A stretch of DNA of 64,000 bases from Aliiglaciecola sp. CAU 1673 (GTDB taxonomy: Bacteria; Pseudomonadota; Gammaproteobacteria; Enterobacterales; Alteromonadaceae): NCBI RefSeq assembly GCF_029223185.1, contig NZ_JARHUG010000011.1:1-64000 (forward strand). The letters run 5' to 3'. This document shows positions 38,586 to 48,836 of this stretch, piece after piece (the stretch's first letter is position 1; every line of letters starts with the position of its first letter). Under the pieces are notes generated by a model, which saw only the letters and a list, made by a program, of their open reading frames with translations, was not told the origin of the DNA and made no database searches. A program made the translations under genes and the position numbers.

Positions 38586-39698
38586 ATGAAATCAGAAAAC
38601 CAACAGCAAGATGCGGATTCTGTAGAAGTCGAGAATCACGCAGACAATGTGGAAACCTTAAATAGAGCTGATGAGGTCAAGGCTGGCCCTGGTTATATGC
38701 TCAAATCGGCACGTATCGCCCTGGGCTTGTCGGTAGAAGAGGTTGCCACCAAGCTCAACTTGCGTCCGGGCAATGTAGTAAATCTTGAAGCCGAGCATTT
38801 TGACGAGCGCATCTCGGTGACCTTCACGCGCGGTTATTTGAAGCTCTATGCCAAATTGGTTGGCTTGGATTCGGACAAGGTGTTGGAAGCCTTCGAGGAA
38901 ATGAACGCCTCAAGGCAGGAGCCGGCCAAACTACAGAGCTTTTCCCGCCGTGTGGAGAGAGAAACCAGCGACGATCGTTTAATGCTGGTGTCCTATCTGA
39001 TCCTGACCATTATTCTGGCGCTGGTTGTCCTGTGGTGGTGGCAGCAAAGTGACAGCAGTATGCCGGAATCAGGGATGGTCCCTTTGCCTGTTCAGCAGTC
39101 GGTGCAGATCGGGACGTCTGAGCCGGAAACCGACCAATCTGCTGCGCCCACAGAAGACCTTGCGCCCTATGAAGAAGTCGTTGACCCCCAGGTTTCTGAG
39201 GATGAGCAGCTTCGTGATGAGGCGGCTTTGATGCAACAGGCGGATTCGTCTGTGCCGTCAGCGGATAACCCCAATCAGCCTGCTTTACCGCTTTCTGAGT
39301 CGCAAAATACCCAAACTGAGACGCGCCAGCCTGAAATGCAGACACAATCTGCGACTTTGCCGACTGCCACTCAACCTGAGCAAAGCGCGCCGACGCAAGC
39401 CTCGCCTGTGGTGAGAAACCAGGAAACACAACCTGCCAGTAACACAGCCAGAGAGATTGAGCTGATTTTTGAATTTGCCGGTGATTGTTGGATCAATATT
39501 ACCGATGCAACCGGTGAAGCCATTGCCTATGGTGTAAAAGCCTCAGGGCGTATTATGCCGGTTACTGGCCTACCACCTTTTGAAGTGGTTCTTGGTGCGC
39601 CAGAGTCGGTGCAAATAAGTTATAATGGCCGTCCTGTAGATATGTCTGTATTTAAACCGGGGCAGACCGCGCGCTTTACCTTGCCCATGACGCAGTAG
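38586..39698 (+). CDS. rodZ: Cell-shape protein RodZ
   Basis: A 370-residue bitopic membrane protein that links MreB to the cell-wall machinery. The cytoplasmic helix-turn-helix domain lies at about 33-100 ([25 protein letters not shown]), one membrane helix at about 137-156 ([19 protein letters not shown]), then a long Pro/Gln/Thr-rich linker and a C-terminal periplasmic DUF4115 domain ([20 protein letters not shown]). This is the classical RodZ layout. It sits between pilW and ispG, its usual place. Confidence 0.95.
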   Translation: MKSENQQQDADSVEVENHADNVETLNRADEVKAGPGYMLKSARIALGLSVEEVATKLNLRPGNVVNLEAEHFDERISVTFTRGYLKLYAKLVGLDSDKVLEAFEEMNASRQEPAKLQSFSRRVERETSDDRLMLVSYLILTIILALVVLWWWQQSDSSMPESGMVPLPVQQSVQIGTSEPETDQSAAPTEDLAPYEEVVDPQVSEDEQLRDEAALMQQADSSVPSADNPNQPALPLSESQNTQTETRQPEMQTQSATLPTATQPEQSAPTQASPVVRNQETQPASNTAREIELIFEFAGDCWINITDATGEAIAYGVKASGRIMPVTGLPPFEVVLGAPESVQISYNGRPVDMSVFKPGQTARFTLPMTQ

Positions 39699-39729
39699 GC
39701 TGCCTCGTCCAATCACTGGAATTGTTATC

Positions 39730-40851
39730 ATGTTTGCCGAATCTCCCATCAAGCGCCGCAAGTCGACCCGTATCTATGTGGGCAATGTGCCTATTGGCAA
39801 CGGCGCACCTATTGCCGTGCAATCCATGACCAATACGCCGACCACCGACGTGGCGGCAACGGTAGCGCAAATCAAACGTATTCAGGGCGTGGGCGGTGAA
39901 ATCGTGCGGGTATCCGTACCCACTATGGATGCCGCCGAAGCCTTCAAGCAAATCAAGGCCCAGGTGGATATTCCGGTGATTGCCGATATTCACTTTGACT
40001 ATCGTATTGCCCTCAAAGTGGCCGAGTACGGTGCAGATTGCCTGCGTATCAACCCTGGCAATATCGGCAATGAAGAGCGTATTCGTGCGGTGGTGGATTG
40101 TGCCCGCGACAAGGGGATCCCGATTCGCATCGGCGTAAACGGTGGCTCTTTAGAGAAGGATTTGCAGGAAAAGTATGGCGAGCCCACCCCTGAGGCCTTG
40201 GTGGAGTCCGCCATGCGCCATGTGGACATTCTCGATCGCCTGAATTTCCACAGTTTCAAAGTCAGTGTGAAAGCCTCTGATGTGTTTTTGGCGGTGGGCG
40301 CGTATCGTTTATTGGCAAGCAAAATCGATCAGCCGTTGCATTTGGGGATTACCGAAGCCGGTGGTTTTCGTGCCGGTGCGGTAAAAAGTGCGGTTGGCTT
40401 GGGTATGCTGCTGGCAGAAGGTATCGGCGATACCATCCGCATTTCGCTGGCAGCCGATCCGGTGGAAGAAATCAAAGTCGGTTTCGATATTCTCAAATCG
40501 CTGCGTATCCGTTCCCGTGGCATTAACTTCATTGCCTGCCCAAGCTGCTCTCGTCAGGAGTTTGACGTGATAGGCACTGTAAATGCACTGGAGCAACGCC
40601 TGGAAGACATACTTACGCCCATGGATGTCTCCATTATCGGCTGCGTGGTGAATGGCCCGGGCGAAGCTGAGGTATCAGATTTGGGATTGACCGGTGCTCG
40701 CAATATGAGTGGTTTCTATTTGGATGGCCAGCGTCAGAAAGAGCGTTTGGACAACAACGATCTGGTGGCCCAACTTGAAAAGCGCATCCGTGCAAAAGCG
40801 GCACAAATAGAAGAGAAAAACCGTATTCCGGTGAAGGTTGAGCAGGCCTGA
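39730..40851 (+). CDS. ispG: 4-hydroxy-3-methylbut-2-enyl diphosphate synthase IspG
   Basis: A 373-residue Fe-S enzyme of the MEP isoprenoid pathway that converts methylerythritol cyclodiphosphate to HMBPP. The TIM barrel opens with [20 protein letters not shown]. The C-terminal cluster ligands lie in [11 protein letters not shown] and in [11 protein letters not shown], a pattern of three cysteines plus a glutamate. The length matches E. coli IspG (372). Being an Fe-S protein, it is a client of the assembly systems encoded in this window. Confidence 0.97.
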   Translation: MFAESPIKRRKSTRIYVGNVPIGNGAPIAVQSMTNTPTTDVAATVAQIKRIQGVGGEIVRVSVPTMDAAEAFKQIKAQVDIPVIADIHFDYRIALKVAEYGADCLRINPGNIGNEERIRAVVDCARDKGIPIRIGVNGGSLEKDLQEKYGEPTPEALVESAMRHVDILDRLNFHSFKVSVKASDVFLAVGAYRLLASKIDQPLHLGITEAGGFRAGAVKSAVGLGMLLAEGIGDTIRISLAADPVEEIKVGFDILKSLRIRSRGINFIACPSCSRQEFDVIGTVNALEQRLEDILTPMDVSIIGCVVNGPGEAEVSDLGLTGARNMSGFYLDGQRQKERLDNNDLVAQLEKRIRAKAAQIEEKNRIPVKVEQA

Positions 40852-40874
40852 TTAGCAGTTGGCTTTTTCGTCGA

Positions 40875-40903
40875 TTTACCTTTGCCTCCTGAGTCCCTAT
40901 AAT
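40875..40903 (+). promoter_or_regulatory. Promoter for hisS-yfgM-bamB
   Basis: TTTACC (40875-40880), a 17-bp spacer and a perfect TATAAT (40898-40903), 66 bp before the hisS start. A small hairpin GCCAC-GCGCTA-GTGGC follows in the leader. Confidence 0.65.
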
Positions 40904-40969
40904 CGCCGGTTTAATTATGGCCACGCGCTAGTGGCACATCCCTATTTTTCAGTTTGAGATAGCAGATCA

Positions 40970-42250
40970 GTGACCAAACAAATACAGGCCATTCGCGGAA
41001 TGAATGACTGCCTGCCACAGCAGTCTGGCTTGTGGCAGTGGGCAGAACAAGTCATTCGTGAGGTGGTAGCCGGGTACGGTTATCAGGAAATCCGCACACC
41101 GGTGTTGGAAAGTACAGAGTTATTCAAGCGCTCTATCGGTGAAGTAACGGATATCGTCGAAAAGGAAATGTACACCTTCGAAGATCGCAACGGTGACAGC
41201 CTTACCTTGCGTCCAGAGGGCACCGCCAGTTGCGTACGCGCCGGAAACGAACATGGTCTATTGTACAATCAACAGCAGCGCCTGTGGTACATGGGACCCA
41301 TGTTCCGTCATGAGCGTCCGCAAAAGGGCCGCTATCGTCAATTCCACCAGTTTGGGGTGGAAGTGTTTGGTTTGGACGGTCCGGATATCGATGCCGAAGT
41401 GATCCTGATGTCCGCCCGTCTGTGGCAGCGCTTCGGTATGGCCGACAAAGTCACGTTGGAAATCAACTCACTGGGTTCCAGTGAGGCTCGTGCTCGTTAT
41501 CGTGATGCCCTTATTGAGTTTCTGACTGCTCATCAGGACAAGCTTGATGAAGACAGCAAACGTCGCATGACCAGCAATCCTTTGCGTGTGTTGGATAGTA
41601 AGGACAGCAACGTGCAGGCTCTGTTGGCTGATGCACCGGATCTGCTGGACTACCTAGATGCAGAATCCAAACAACATTTTGACACCTTGTGTGAACGATT
41701 AGCCCAACTGGGCATCCAATACCGGGTTAACTCGCGCCTGGTGCGGGGGTTGGATTATTACAACCGCACCGTGTTTGAATGGGTCACTGACGCTCTTGGT
41801 GCTCAGGGTACCGTTTGTGCCGGTGGTCGTTATGATGGTTTGGTTGAGCAGTTAGGTGGCAAAGCGACACCAGCAGTGGGTTTCGCCATGGGCATGGAAC
41901 GTCTGGTGTTGTTACTGGAAACCATGGGCCAGGCTGAAAAAGTCCCATCTGCCGTACAGGTATACCTGTGCCTGATGAGCGACGACGTTACCGCTTATGG
42001 CTTTAAGTTAGCGGAAAGCTTACGTGACCAAATGCCCGGCTTGCGATTGCAGAGTCACTGTGGTGGCGGCAATCTGAAGAAACAGATGAAGCGCGCAGAT
42101 AAAAGTGGTGCCTCCGTTGCCCTGATTATTGGCGATGAAGAAGCAGCGCAAAATAAGATCACCTTGAAATTCCTACGCCAGGAACAAGAGCAGCGTTCAG
42201 TGCCTGTGGCTGAACTGGTTGCCACCTTGCGTCAGGTTCTGGAAGATTAG
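40970..42250 (+). CDS. hisS: Histidyl-tRNA synthetase
   Basis: A 426-residue class II synthetase. It starts with GTG ([16 protein letters not shown]). Class II motif 1 lies near [19 protein letters not shown], motif 2 is [26 protein letters not shown], the histidine-specific loops include [16 protein letters not shown] and [14 protein letters not shown], and motif 3 is [12 protein letters not shown]. The C-terminal anticodon domain covers about 330-426. The length matches E. coli HisS (424). yfgM starts 18 bp later. Confidence 0.98.
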   Translation: MTKQIQAIRGMNDCLPQQSGLWQWAEQVIREVVAGYGYQEIRTPVLESTELFKRSIGEVTDIVEKEMYTFEDRNGDSLTLRPEGTASCVRAGNEHGLLYNQQQRLWYMGPMFRHERPQKGRYRQFHQFGVEVFGLDGPDIDAEVILMSARLWQRFGMADKVTLEINSLGSSEARARYRDALIEFLTAHQDKLDEDSKRRMTSNPLRVLDSKDSNVQALLADAPDLLDYLDAESKQHFDTLCERLAQLGIQYRVNSRLVRGLDYYNRTVFEWVTDALGAQGTVCAGGRYDGLVEQLGGKATPAVGFAMGMERLVLLLETMGQAEKVPSAVQVYLCLMSDDVTAYGFKLAESLRDQMPGLRLQSHCGGGNLKKQMKRADKSGASVALIIGDEEAAQNKITLKFLRQEQEQRSVPVAELVATLRQVLED

Positions 42251-42268
42251 AAGTATTAGGGGAAGTAG

Positions 42269-42895
42269 ATGGAAATTTATAACACTGAAGAACAACAAGT
42301 CGAAGCCATCAAAAAGTTTTGGAAAGACAATGGCATGGCCATCGTGGTCGGCGCAGTATTGGGCCTGGGTGGTCTGTGGGGCTGGCGCTATTACAATGAA
42401 ACAAAATTTGCTGGTCAGGAACAAGCTTCCGCACAATACGAGCAGGCTATCAGCAGCCTGGAAGCGGGCAATGACTTGAGCAAAGTCAGCGAGTTTATCC
42501 AAACCCACTCTGACAACAGTTATGCCGTACTCGCTGCCTTGCAAGCAGCACAAAAAGCGGTGGATGCAGACAATCTCACAGAGGCTGCTGACAAGCTGCG
42601 CTGGGCAGCTGAACATGCTGAAGTAGATGCAGTCGCCGCGGTAGCGAATTTACGTTTGGCCCGCATTCAAATTCAACAAGCCGAATACGACAATGCTTTG
42701 TCTACTCTGGATAAAGTGTCTGGTGACGCTTTCGTTGCCCAGGTGCAAGAGTTCAAAGGGGATGTCTATCGTCTTCAGGGCCATGTGGATAAGGCCCGGG
42801 CTGCTTACAGCGCGGCTCTTGAGAAAAACAGCGGCAACAACCTGCTGAAAATGAAGTTGGATAATCTGTCGGCTGCGGCCACAGCCGGAGCATAA
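42269..42895 (+). CDS. yfgM: YfgM, ancillary SecYEG translocon factor
   Basis: A 208-residue protein anchored by one helix near residues 23-42 (NGMAIVVGAVLGLGGLWGWR), followed by a periplasmic TPR-like domain (EYDNALSTLDKVSGDAFVAQ, LQGHVDKARAAYSAALEKN). E. coli YfgM associates with PpiD at the SecYEG translocon and helps hand over periplasmic clients. The start MEIYNTEEQQVEAIKKFWKD is typical. It lies between hisS and bamB, the conserved position. GGGGAAGT precedes the ATG. Confidence 0.93.
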   Translation: MEIYNTEEQQVEAIKKFWKDNGMAIVVGAVLGLGGLWGWRYYNETKFAGQEQASAQYEQAISSLEAGNDLSKVSEFIQTHSDNSYAVLAALQAAQKAVDADNLTEAADKLRWAAEHAEVDAVAAVANLRLARIQIQQAEYDNALSTLDKVSGDAFVAQVQEFKGDVYRLQGHVDKARAAYSAALEKNSGNNLLKMKLDNLSAAATAGA

Positions 42896-42905
42896 GGGGC
42901 TGCTT

Positions 42906-44153
42906 GTGAAAAATTGCATCAAGGCCCTGTGTCTGTTGTCGGTGCTGGGCATGTCCGGCTGTTCTGTATTGCCTGATTGGATGGATGCCAGAACCTGGTT
43001 TATGGACGATGAAGAGATTGAGATTAAAAAGCTTAAGCCCATCGAATCACAGTTTATGGCCCAAGCGAAATGGGAGCGTAGTGTAGGCGATGGCGTTGGC
43101 GAGCATTTCTCCCGTTTAAAGCCCGCGGTGGCCTACGAGAAGGTTTTTGCGGCAAGCCGTCATGGCATGGTCAAAGCATTTGAACGTGACAGTGGCAAGC
43201 TGGTCTGGGAACAAAACCTGGCCATATTCAAAGACGATAGCTGGTATGACGGTGTCGCCAAACTTTGGCGCTCTGGTGCGCCAGCACGTATTGCCGGTGG
43301 ATTGAGCGTAAGTTACGAAAAAGTCTTTTTAGGCACTGAAAACGGTGATGTCTTTGCATTGGACGTCAACACGGGTGAAGTGAAGTGGCGCGCCAAGGTC
43401 AAAGGTGAAGTGTTAGCCCGTCCTGCGGTGGATGAAGGCACTGTGGTGGTGAATACCGGTGCAGGCGTGATGTTTGCCCTGGATGCTGAAACCGGTGAAC
43501 AACGCTGGCGCTATGAGTCTGAAGTACCGCCGCTTTCGCTGCGTGGTGTATCAGCTGCCAGCATCAGCAGTGGTGGTGCCATTGTGGGAACGGCCTCCGG
43601 TAAACTGGCTGCAGTGATCCTGAACAATGGTCAGATCGCCTGGGAACAAGCCGTTGCCGCCCCAACCGGTGCCACCGAGTTGGAGCGCATTGTTGATATT
43701 GATGTCGAGCCTCTGGTGCTTGGCGGCATGATCTACGTGGTGTCCTTTGACGGTACCCTGGCTGCGGTGGATATCCGCAGTGGTCGCGTAGTGTGGAAGC
43801 GTGAATACAAGTCCTATCGTCGTATCAGCCTGGATGCCAACAATCTGTTTGTGGTCGATAACAACAGTGTTGTTTATGCACTGGACAGACGCAGCGGCGT
43901 GGAGCTTTGGAGTCACAACAGCTTGCGTGGTCGTCAGCTGACGGCAGCAGAGCCGGTAGCCAGCTATGTAGTAGTGGGCGACAAGTTCGGTTTCCTGCAC
44001 TGGCTGAATCAGAGTGACGGCAAGATAGTCTCCCGGTTGCAAGTGGGTGGCGATGATGTCGATGAGGGCATTTACACCGACCCTGTGGTGGAAGGCCGCG
44101 TGGTCTATACCCAGACCCGCGATGGCGAATTGTGGGCCATCGAGACGCCTTAG
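42906..44153 (+). CDS. bamB: Outer-membrane assembly lipoprotein BamB
   Basis: A 415-residue lipoprotein of the BAM complex that inserts outer-membrane proteins. The start is GTG; the signal ends in lipobox MSGC with Cys19. The rest is an eight-bladed PQQ-type beta-propeller with repeated W-containing strands: GKLVWEQNLA, GEVKWRAKVKG, GEQRWRYESE, GQIAWEQAVA, GRVVWKREYK, GVELWSHNS. The length is close to E. coli BamB (392). It is followed by der, as usual. Confidence 0.96.
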   Translation: MKNCIKALCLLSVLGMSGCSVLPDWMDARTWFMDDEEIEIKKLKPIESQFMAQAKWERSVGDGVGEHFSRLKPAVAYEKVFAASRHGMVKAFERDSGKLVWEQNLAIFKDDSWYDGVAKLWRSGAPARIAGGLSVSYEKVFLGTENGDVFALDVNTGEVKWRAKVKGEVLARPAVDEGTVVVNTGAGVMFALDAETGEQRWRYESEVPPLSLRGVSAASISSGGAIVGTASGKLAAVILNNGQIAWEQAVAAPTGATELERIVDIDVEPLVLGGMIYVVSFDGTLAAVDIRSGRVVWKREYKSYRRISLDANNLFVVDNNSVVYALDRRSGVELWSHNSLRGRQLTAAEPVASYVVVGDKFGFLHWLNQSDGKIVSRLQVGGDDVDEGIYTDPVVEGRVVYTQTRDGELWAIETP

Positions 44154-44199
44154 CATATAATGGCAATAGTCTTAAAAAGACAAAGCCAAATTGATCAAG

Positions 44200-44219
44200 G
44201 CGGCCCAATAATGGGCCGC
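44200..44219 (+). terminator. Hairpin between bamB and der
   Basis: GCGGCCCA-ATAA-TGGGCCGC is a perfect stem-loop 46 bp after bamB and 21 bp before der. The following TTCTGTT is only weakly T-rich, so it may end transcription partially. Confidence 0.6.
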
Positions 44220-44240
44220 TTCTGTTAGGAAAGAACCTTT

Positions 44241-45686
44241 ATGTTACCTGTAGTCGCCCTGGTGGGGCGCCCCAATGTGGGCAAATCCACTCTGTTTAAC
44301 CGCCTGACCCGCAGCCGTGATGCGCTGGTGGCAGATTTTCCCGGCCTTACCCGGGATCGCAAGTATGGCCAGGCCAAGTACGAAGGGCTGCAGTTTATCG
44401 TAGTGGATACCGGTGGTATCAGTGGCGACGAGCAGGGCATCGATGCGGCCATGGCAGGACAGTCTTTGCTGGCTATCGATGAAGCCGATGTGGTGCTGTT
44501 CCTGGTGGATGCCCGCGCCGGTCTGACTGTCGCCGATCAGGCCATTGCCGATCATTTGCGCAAGCAAAGCAAGCAGGTGCACCTGGTGGCCAACAAGGTC
44601 GATGGTATCGACGGTGACAGCGAAACCGCCGATTTTTACCGATTGGCCTTGGGAGACATTCACCAGATCGCTGCTGCCCATGGTCGTGGTATCAGCCAAT
44701 TGTTGGACGATTTGCTGTTACCTCTGCAAGATAAATTTCCCGATATGCAGGTGCAGGAAAAAAGCCTTGAGGAAGAAGAGCTGGATGCCGAGGCCCAGCT
44801 TGAACGCCTGCAGAGCCAACCCATTAAGCTGGCTATCGTCGGTAAGCCCAATGTGGGTAAATCCACCCTGACTAACCGTATTCTGGGGGAAGAGCGTGTG
44901 GTGGTGTTCGATCAACCCGGCACCACCCGAGACAGCATTTTTATTCCCATGCAGCGCGACGGGCGTGAATATATTCTGATCGATACCGCCGGAGTGCGTA
45001 AACGCAAGAAGGTCAGCGATATGGTGGAGAAGTTCTCCATCGTTAAGACCCTGCAAGCCATTGAAGAAGCCAACGTGGTGTTGGTAGTGGTGGATGCCCG
45101 AGAGGGGATCACCGATCAAGACCTAAGCCTGCTTGGCTTTGTGCTTAATTCCGGGCGCTCATTGGTGTTGGCGGTCAATAAATGGGACGGCCTCAAGACC
45201 GATGTAAAAGATGAAGTGAAACGTGAATTGGACAGACGTTTGGGCTTTATCGACTTTGCCCGATTGCACTTTATCTCGGCCATGCACGGCACCGGCGTTG
45301 GCAATTTGTTTGAATCCGTTATCGAAGCCTATGAATCGGCGACCAAGCGCATCAACACCTCGATGCTGACCCGCATCATGGAAATGGCTCAGGACGATCA
45401 CCAGCCGCCTTTGGTGCGTGGACGCCGGGTGAAAATGAAATACGCCCATGCCGGGGGCTATAATCCGCCGGTAATAGTGATCCACGGTAACCAGGTGCAG
45501 GATCTGCCGGACTCCTATAAGCGTTTCTTGATGAATTACTTCAGAAAGACGCTTAATGTGATGGGTACGCCCATTCGCATCGAATTCCGCGAAGGCGCCA
45601 ATCCCTTTGAAGGCAAGAAAAACCAGCTGACCCTGGCCCAGGAGCGCAAGCGTAAGCGCTTAATGTCTTTCCATAAGAAGAAGTAA
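44241..45686 (+). CDS. der: Ribosome-associated GTPase Der (EngA)
   Basis: A 481-residue protein with two GTPase domains in tandem and a C-terminal KH-like domain, required for 50S subunit assembly. Domain 1 has [12 protein letters not shown] and the DTGG switch; domain 2 has [12 protein letters not shown] and [11 protein letters not shown], with NKWDGL as G4. The KH-like domain covers about 375-470. The tail is basic. The length is like E. coli Der (490). Confidence 0.98.
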   Translation: MLPVVALVGRPNVGKSTLFNRLTRSRDALVADFPGLTRDRKYGQAKYEGLQFIVVDTGGISGDEQGIDAAMAGQSLLAIDEADVVLFLVDARAGLTVADQAIADHLRKQSKQVHLVANKVDGIDGDSETADFYRLALGDIHQIAAAHGRGISQLLDDLLLPLQDKFPDMQVQEKSLEEEELDAEAQLERLQSQPIKLAIVGKPNVGKSTLTNRILGEERVVVFDQPGTTRDSIFIPMQRDGREYILIDTAGVRKRKKVSDMVEKFSIVKTLQAIEEANVVLVVVDAREGITDQDLSLLGFVLNSGRSLVLAVNKWDGLKTDVKDEVKRELDRRLGFIDFARLHFISAMHGTGVGNLFESVIEAYESATKRINTSMLTRIMEMAQDDHQPPLVRGRRVKMKYAHAGGYNPPVIVIHGNQVQDLPDSYKRFLMNYFRKTLNVMGTPIRIEFREGANPFEGKKNQLTLAQERKRKRLMSFHKKK

Positions 45687-45735
45687 TCACGGGGGCCGAA
45701 CGGCCCTCAATTATTTAAAGAATAAGGACATCCAT

Positions 45736-46218
45736 ATGAAAACCTGGCTACTTTGCTTGTTTCTGTTTCTCTCTGCCAGTGGTTCGGCTTTGGCGGCTGA
45801 TGTATCCCTCTACTTTCTTCGCCATGCGCAAAAAGAAAGTCAGGGAAGCGATCCGGCACTGACTGAGGCAGGTAAGCACCAGGCCCAGAACCTGGCAACC
45901 ATGCTAAAACATGTGCCCCTTGAGCGTATTTACAGCACCGATTACCAACGCACCCGGCAAACGGTAACGCCTCTGGCCGAGTCTAAGGAAATGGAAGTTT
46001 TGCTCTATGATCCGCGCGATTTAGAGGGCTTTGCTGCATCCTTGCTGGCTAACGGGCAGGATGCAGTGATTGTGGGTCATAGCAATACCACGCCTGAGCT
46101 GATTCGCTTGTTAGGTGGTGAAGCGGCGGATATACAGGAAAGCGAATATGGCGATCTGTACAGACTTCATCTTGATGACAAGAAGGTCGAAACCCTGAGA
46201 TTGGTGATCCCTCACTGA
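45736..46218 (+). CDS. Exported histidine phosphatase (SixA-like)
   Basis: A 160-residue histidine phosphatase with a signal peptide (about 1-20, ending GSALAA). The RHG-type motif reads FLRHAQKES, with the catalytic His, and the second half has IVGHSNTTPELIRLLGG, carrying the second His. The typical ST-DYQRTRQT block follows the family. It is exported, unlike cytoplasmic SixA, so it probably acts in the periplasm on a small phosphorylated compound. It is close behind der but has its own ribosome binding site (AAGGACAT). Confidence 0.82.
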   Translation: MKTWLLCLFLFLSASGSALAADVSLYFLRHAQKESQGSDPALTEAGKHQAQNLATMLKHVPLERIYSTDYQRTRQTVTPLAESKEMEVLLYDPRDLEGFAASLLANGQDAVIVGHSNTTPELIRLLGGEAADIQESEYGDLYRLHLDDKKVETLRLVIPH

Positions 46219-46251
46219 TTGAAGAGCGCGGAATGGATTTCGAAGTAACTT

Positions 46252-46533
46252 ATGGATAAGCAGAAACATTTGGCGCCAAGCCCTTACTACCGCATTTTCT
46301 TTACGGCGCTTTGCCTGATTTGCCTGGCCTGTGTTTGGCTGACACCCTATAAACTGCTCTTTTCTGTGTTGTCGGCGCTCTCTTTCGTGCCGCTGTTCTG
46401 GTTTCCTATCCGCTATAACAGCAGGGAAAAGGTAAAAGAGCTGGCCGCGAAACCACTCTCATGGTGGACGTCGCCCTTTCCTTATCTGGCACTTCTAGCA
46501 GTTGGTTTATTGGCCTTGGCTTATCTTTACTAA
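46252..46533 (+). CDS. Small hypothetical membrane protein
   Basis: A 93-residue protein with three hydrophobic segments at about 14-32, 34-50 and 73-92. The start MDKQKHLAPSPYYRIFF is basic, so the N-terminus is probably cytoplasmic. I do not recognise a family. The last nine codons overlap the 3' end of the convergent glycerophosphodiesterase gene. The upstream AAGTAACTT gives no strong ribosome binding site, so expression is less sure. Confidence 0.5.
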   Translation: MDKQKHLAPSPYYRIFFTALCLICLACVWLTPYKLLFSVLSALSFVPLFWFPIRYNSREKVKELAAKPLSWWTSPFPYLALLAVGLLALAYLY

Positions 46534-47388
46534 GTAATCCGGGCGGTCGCTGATAATGCCATCAACGCCCAGGCGGATAAGGTCTTGCATATCCCAGGGA
46601 TCGTTAATGGTCCATACATGCACCTTCATGCCTTTGGCATGTGCATCGGCCAATAGCTTCTCGCTCACCACTTTGATACCGCCACTATGCATGGGTACTT
46701 GCAGGGCTGCCCCTTTAGGCGAGTACAGGCTGCTTAGGCCCAGTTTACTCAAGATCACAAACCGGGAGGTCTCGCTTGAGGCCATAGAGGTGGCGACCGC
46801 CGGGCAGTGCTGACGAAATTCATCCAACGCTTCCTGATGGAAGGAGCCAATAATTAACTTATCCTGCATCTGGTGTTTTCTAACAAGCTGGCAAAGTGGC
46901 TGGGCAATGGAAGGCTGGCGCTGCTTGATCTCAATGGTCATTGGCATATGGGGAAATGCGTTAAAGATTTCTTCCAGGGTGGGGACTTGAATACCTTTCC
47001 CCCTGAAGGCTTTATCTGCCCCAGGCAGGGCTTCCAGATGGTTAAAGCCCGCATCCAGTGCTTTGATTTGCAACAGCGTCATTTCTTTTAGCAGACCTTT
47101 GCCGTTGGTGGTGCGCGACACATCGGCATCATGCATCAGTACCAAGTGACCGTCCTTGCTTTGATGTACGTCCATTTCCAGCATATCCACGCCCAAATCC
47201 ACGGCATTACGAAAGGCGTACAGGGTGTTGCTGGGCCACAGTAAATAGCCACCCTGGTGAGCAATGTTTAAAAAACCTGGGTAATTTTCAAAAAGGGGCG
47301 CTTGGGGCGCGTTGGACGCGGTCAGGCGAAAATAGCCCAATAGCAATGCAAACAGCAGGATAAGGGCGAAGCAAAGTTTCTTAATCAC
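46507..47388 (-). CDS. Glycerophosphodiester phosphodiesterase
   Basis: A 293-residue protein with an N-terminal membrane or signal segment (about 1-25, FALILLFALLLGYF). The phosphodiesterase domain shows NIAHQGG (His and the loop, here HQGG rather than the usual HRGG), VDMLEMDVHQSKDGHLVLMHD with the metal-binding Glu-Asp and the second His, and IEIKQ near residue 152. The C-terminal HVWTINDPWDMQDLIRLGVDGIISDRPD is standard. It probably acts at the periplasmic side on glycerophosphodiesters from lipids. Its 3' end overlaps the small membrane protein gene. Confidence 0.9.
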   Translation of the reverse strand: MIKKLCFALILLFALLLGYFRLTASNAPQAPLFENYPGFLNIAHQGGYLLWPSNTLYAFRNAVDLGVDMLEMDVHQSKDGHLVLMHDADVSRTTNGKGLLKEMTLLQIKALDAGFNHLEALPGADKAFRGKGIQVPTLEEIFNAFPHMPMTIEIKQRQPSIAQPLCQLVRKHQMQDKLIIGSFHQEALDEFRQHCPAVATSMASSETSRFVILSKLGLSSLYSPKGAALQVPMHSGGIKVVSEKLLADAHAKGMKVHVWTINDPWDMQDLIRLGVDGIISDRPDYLVKISQGQ

Positions 47389-47405
47389 GGTTGGTTATTA
47401 CCAAG

Positions 47406-48734
47406 CTATTTTTCAACCAGGCTAACGACTTCACCATCGACAAATTTGGTGGTGAGGCGATCGCCGCTCTTGAGTTCGGCCGCCTTTTTCACCGCTTTGC
47501 CGTCTTTTAGGCTGATACTGTAGCCGCGAGACAAGGTCGCCAGGGGGCTGACGCTATTGAGTAAATGGCTGTTTTCGGCGAGAGCCTGACCTTTGCCCTG
47601 CAGCAGGTCCTTTACGCTCTTTTGCAAAGATTGCTCCAGGAAACCTAAGCGTTGTGTCAGGTTATCCAGTCGCCGTTCGGGCGATAATCTGCCTAATCGC
47701 TCCTGTAGCTTGTTACTTCGTTTCTCGGCATCGCTGAGACGTTTAGCAAAATGCTGTGAAAGCTCTGCACTAAGCCTGTCCAGTTGCTGTGCCTGTTGCA
47801 GTAAACGCGCTTCGGGGTGATAGCGCTGCAATCGATGGGCGGCCACTTCATGACGATGGCCCAAGGCTGACAGGCGATGTTGGGTCAGGCTGACTAACCT
47901 TGCACCGAGCTGCTGTATGCTTTTCTCAAGCTCGGCTTTATCACGGCTGACCAACTCGGCCGCAGCCGATGGGGTAGGGGCACGCAAATCTGCCACAAAA
48001 TCGGCAATACTGACATCTACCTCATGGCCAACGGCGCTGATAATGGGCAAATTGGAGGCGTAAATGGCATAGGCCAGGGCTTCATCGTTAAAGCACCAAA
48101 GATCTTCCAGCGAGCCGCCGCCACGTCCCACAATCAGTAAATCTACTTCGTTGCGCTGATTGGCAGTTTGAATGGCGCGAATCAGCTGCGCCGGCGCGGT
48201 TTCTCCCTGTACCTGGCTGGGGTACAGAATCACTTCGATGGCCGGATTACGGCGTTTGAGCACGGTCAGAATATCGTGAATTGCAGCACCGGTCGGGGAG
48301 GTCACTACGCCCACCTTAAGAATAGGGGAAGGCAATGGGCGTTTGCGGGCCGAATCAAATAAGCCTTGTGCCAAAAGCTTTTGTTTAAGCTGTTCAAACT
48401 GTTGCTTTAACAGCCCCTCGCCTTCGGGCTCAAGGTGTTCCACAATCAGTTGATAATCCCCTCGCGGCTCATACAGGCCCAGGCTACCCCTTACCAGCAC
48501 CCTGTCACCCTCTTGGGGACGCATGGTTACCCTGCGGTTGGCCATCTTAAACATGGCGGCGCGCACCTGTGCACGATCATCTTTTAAGGTGAAGTACCAA
48601 TGGCCGGAACTTGCCGCGACAAAATTGGAGATTTCGGCGCGCACCCAGACCTGGCCGATTTCCATTTCCAGTACCTGGCGGGCAAGGCGATTAAGGTGGC
48701 TGACGGTAAGAATATTGTGGTTATTTTGCTGCAT
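47406..48734 (-). CDS. xseA: Exodeoxyribonuclease VII large subunit
   Basis: A 442-residue subunit of the single-strand exonuclease. I choose ATG 48734 (MQQNNHNILTVSHLNRLAR); the longer in-frame start at 48806 would run through the guaB promoter. The N-terminal OB-fold (about 20-100, VWVRAEISNF, SGHWYFTLKD) is followed by the catalytic core (VGVVTSPTGAAIHDILTVLKRRN, GRGGGSLEDLWCFNDE) and a long coiled coil. The length matches E. coli XseA (456). It is divergent from guaB. Confidence 0.96.
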   Translation of the reverse strand: MQQNNHNILTVSHLNRLARQVLEMEIGQVWVRAEISNFVAASSGHWYFTLKDDRAQVRAAMFKMANRRVTMRPQEGDRVLVRGSLGLYEPRGDYQLIVEHLEPEGEGLLKQQFEQLKQKLLAQGLFDSARKRPLPSPILKVGVVTSPTGAAIHDILTVLKRRNPAIEVILYPSQVQGETAPAQLIRAIQTANQRNEVDLLIVGRGGGSLEDLWCFNDEALAYAIYASNLPIISAVGHEVDVSIADFVADLRAPTPSAAAELVSRDKAELEKSIQQLGARLVSLTQHRLSALGHRHEVAAHRLQRYHPEARLLQQAQQLDRLSAELSQHFAKRLSDAEKRSNKLQERLGRLSPERRLDNLTQRLGFLEQSLQKSVKDLLQGKGQALAENSHLLNSVSPLATLSRGYSISLKDGKAVKKAAELKSGDRLTTKFVDGEVVSLVEK

Positions 48735-48767
48735 GGAAATTAACTGGAAACGGCAGGATAAATTCAG

Positions 48768-48796
48768 TTTACCCCAATGGGCAAAAGGGCTACAAT
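48768..48796 (+). promoter_or_regulatory. guaB promoter with G+C-rich discriminator
   Basis: TTTACC (48768-48773), 17 bp, TACAAT (48791-48796), then TGCGCCGC. The G+C-rich discriminator is typical of promoters under stringent and growth-rate control, as known for E. coli guaBA. It lies 40 bp before the guaB start. Confidence 0.65.
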
Positions 48797-48836
48797 TGCG
48801 CCGCAACTAATTCCTCATTCTAAAGGTGATGTTGCG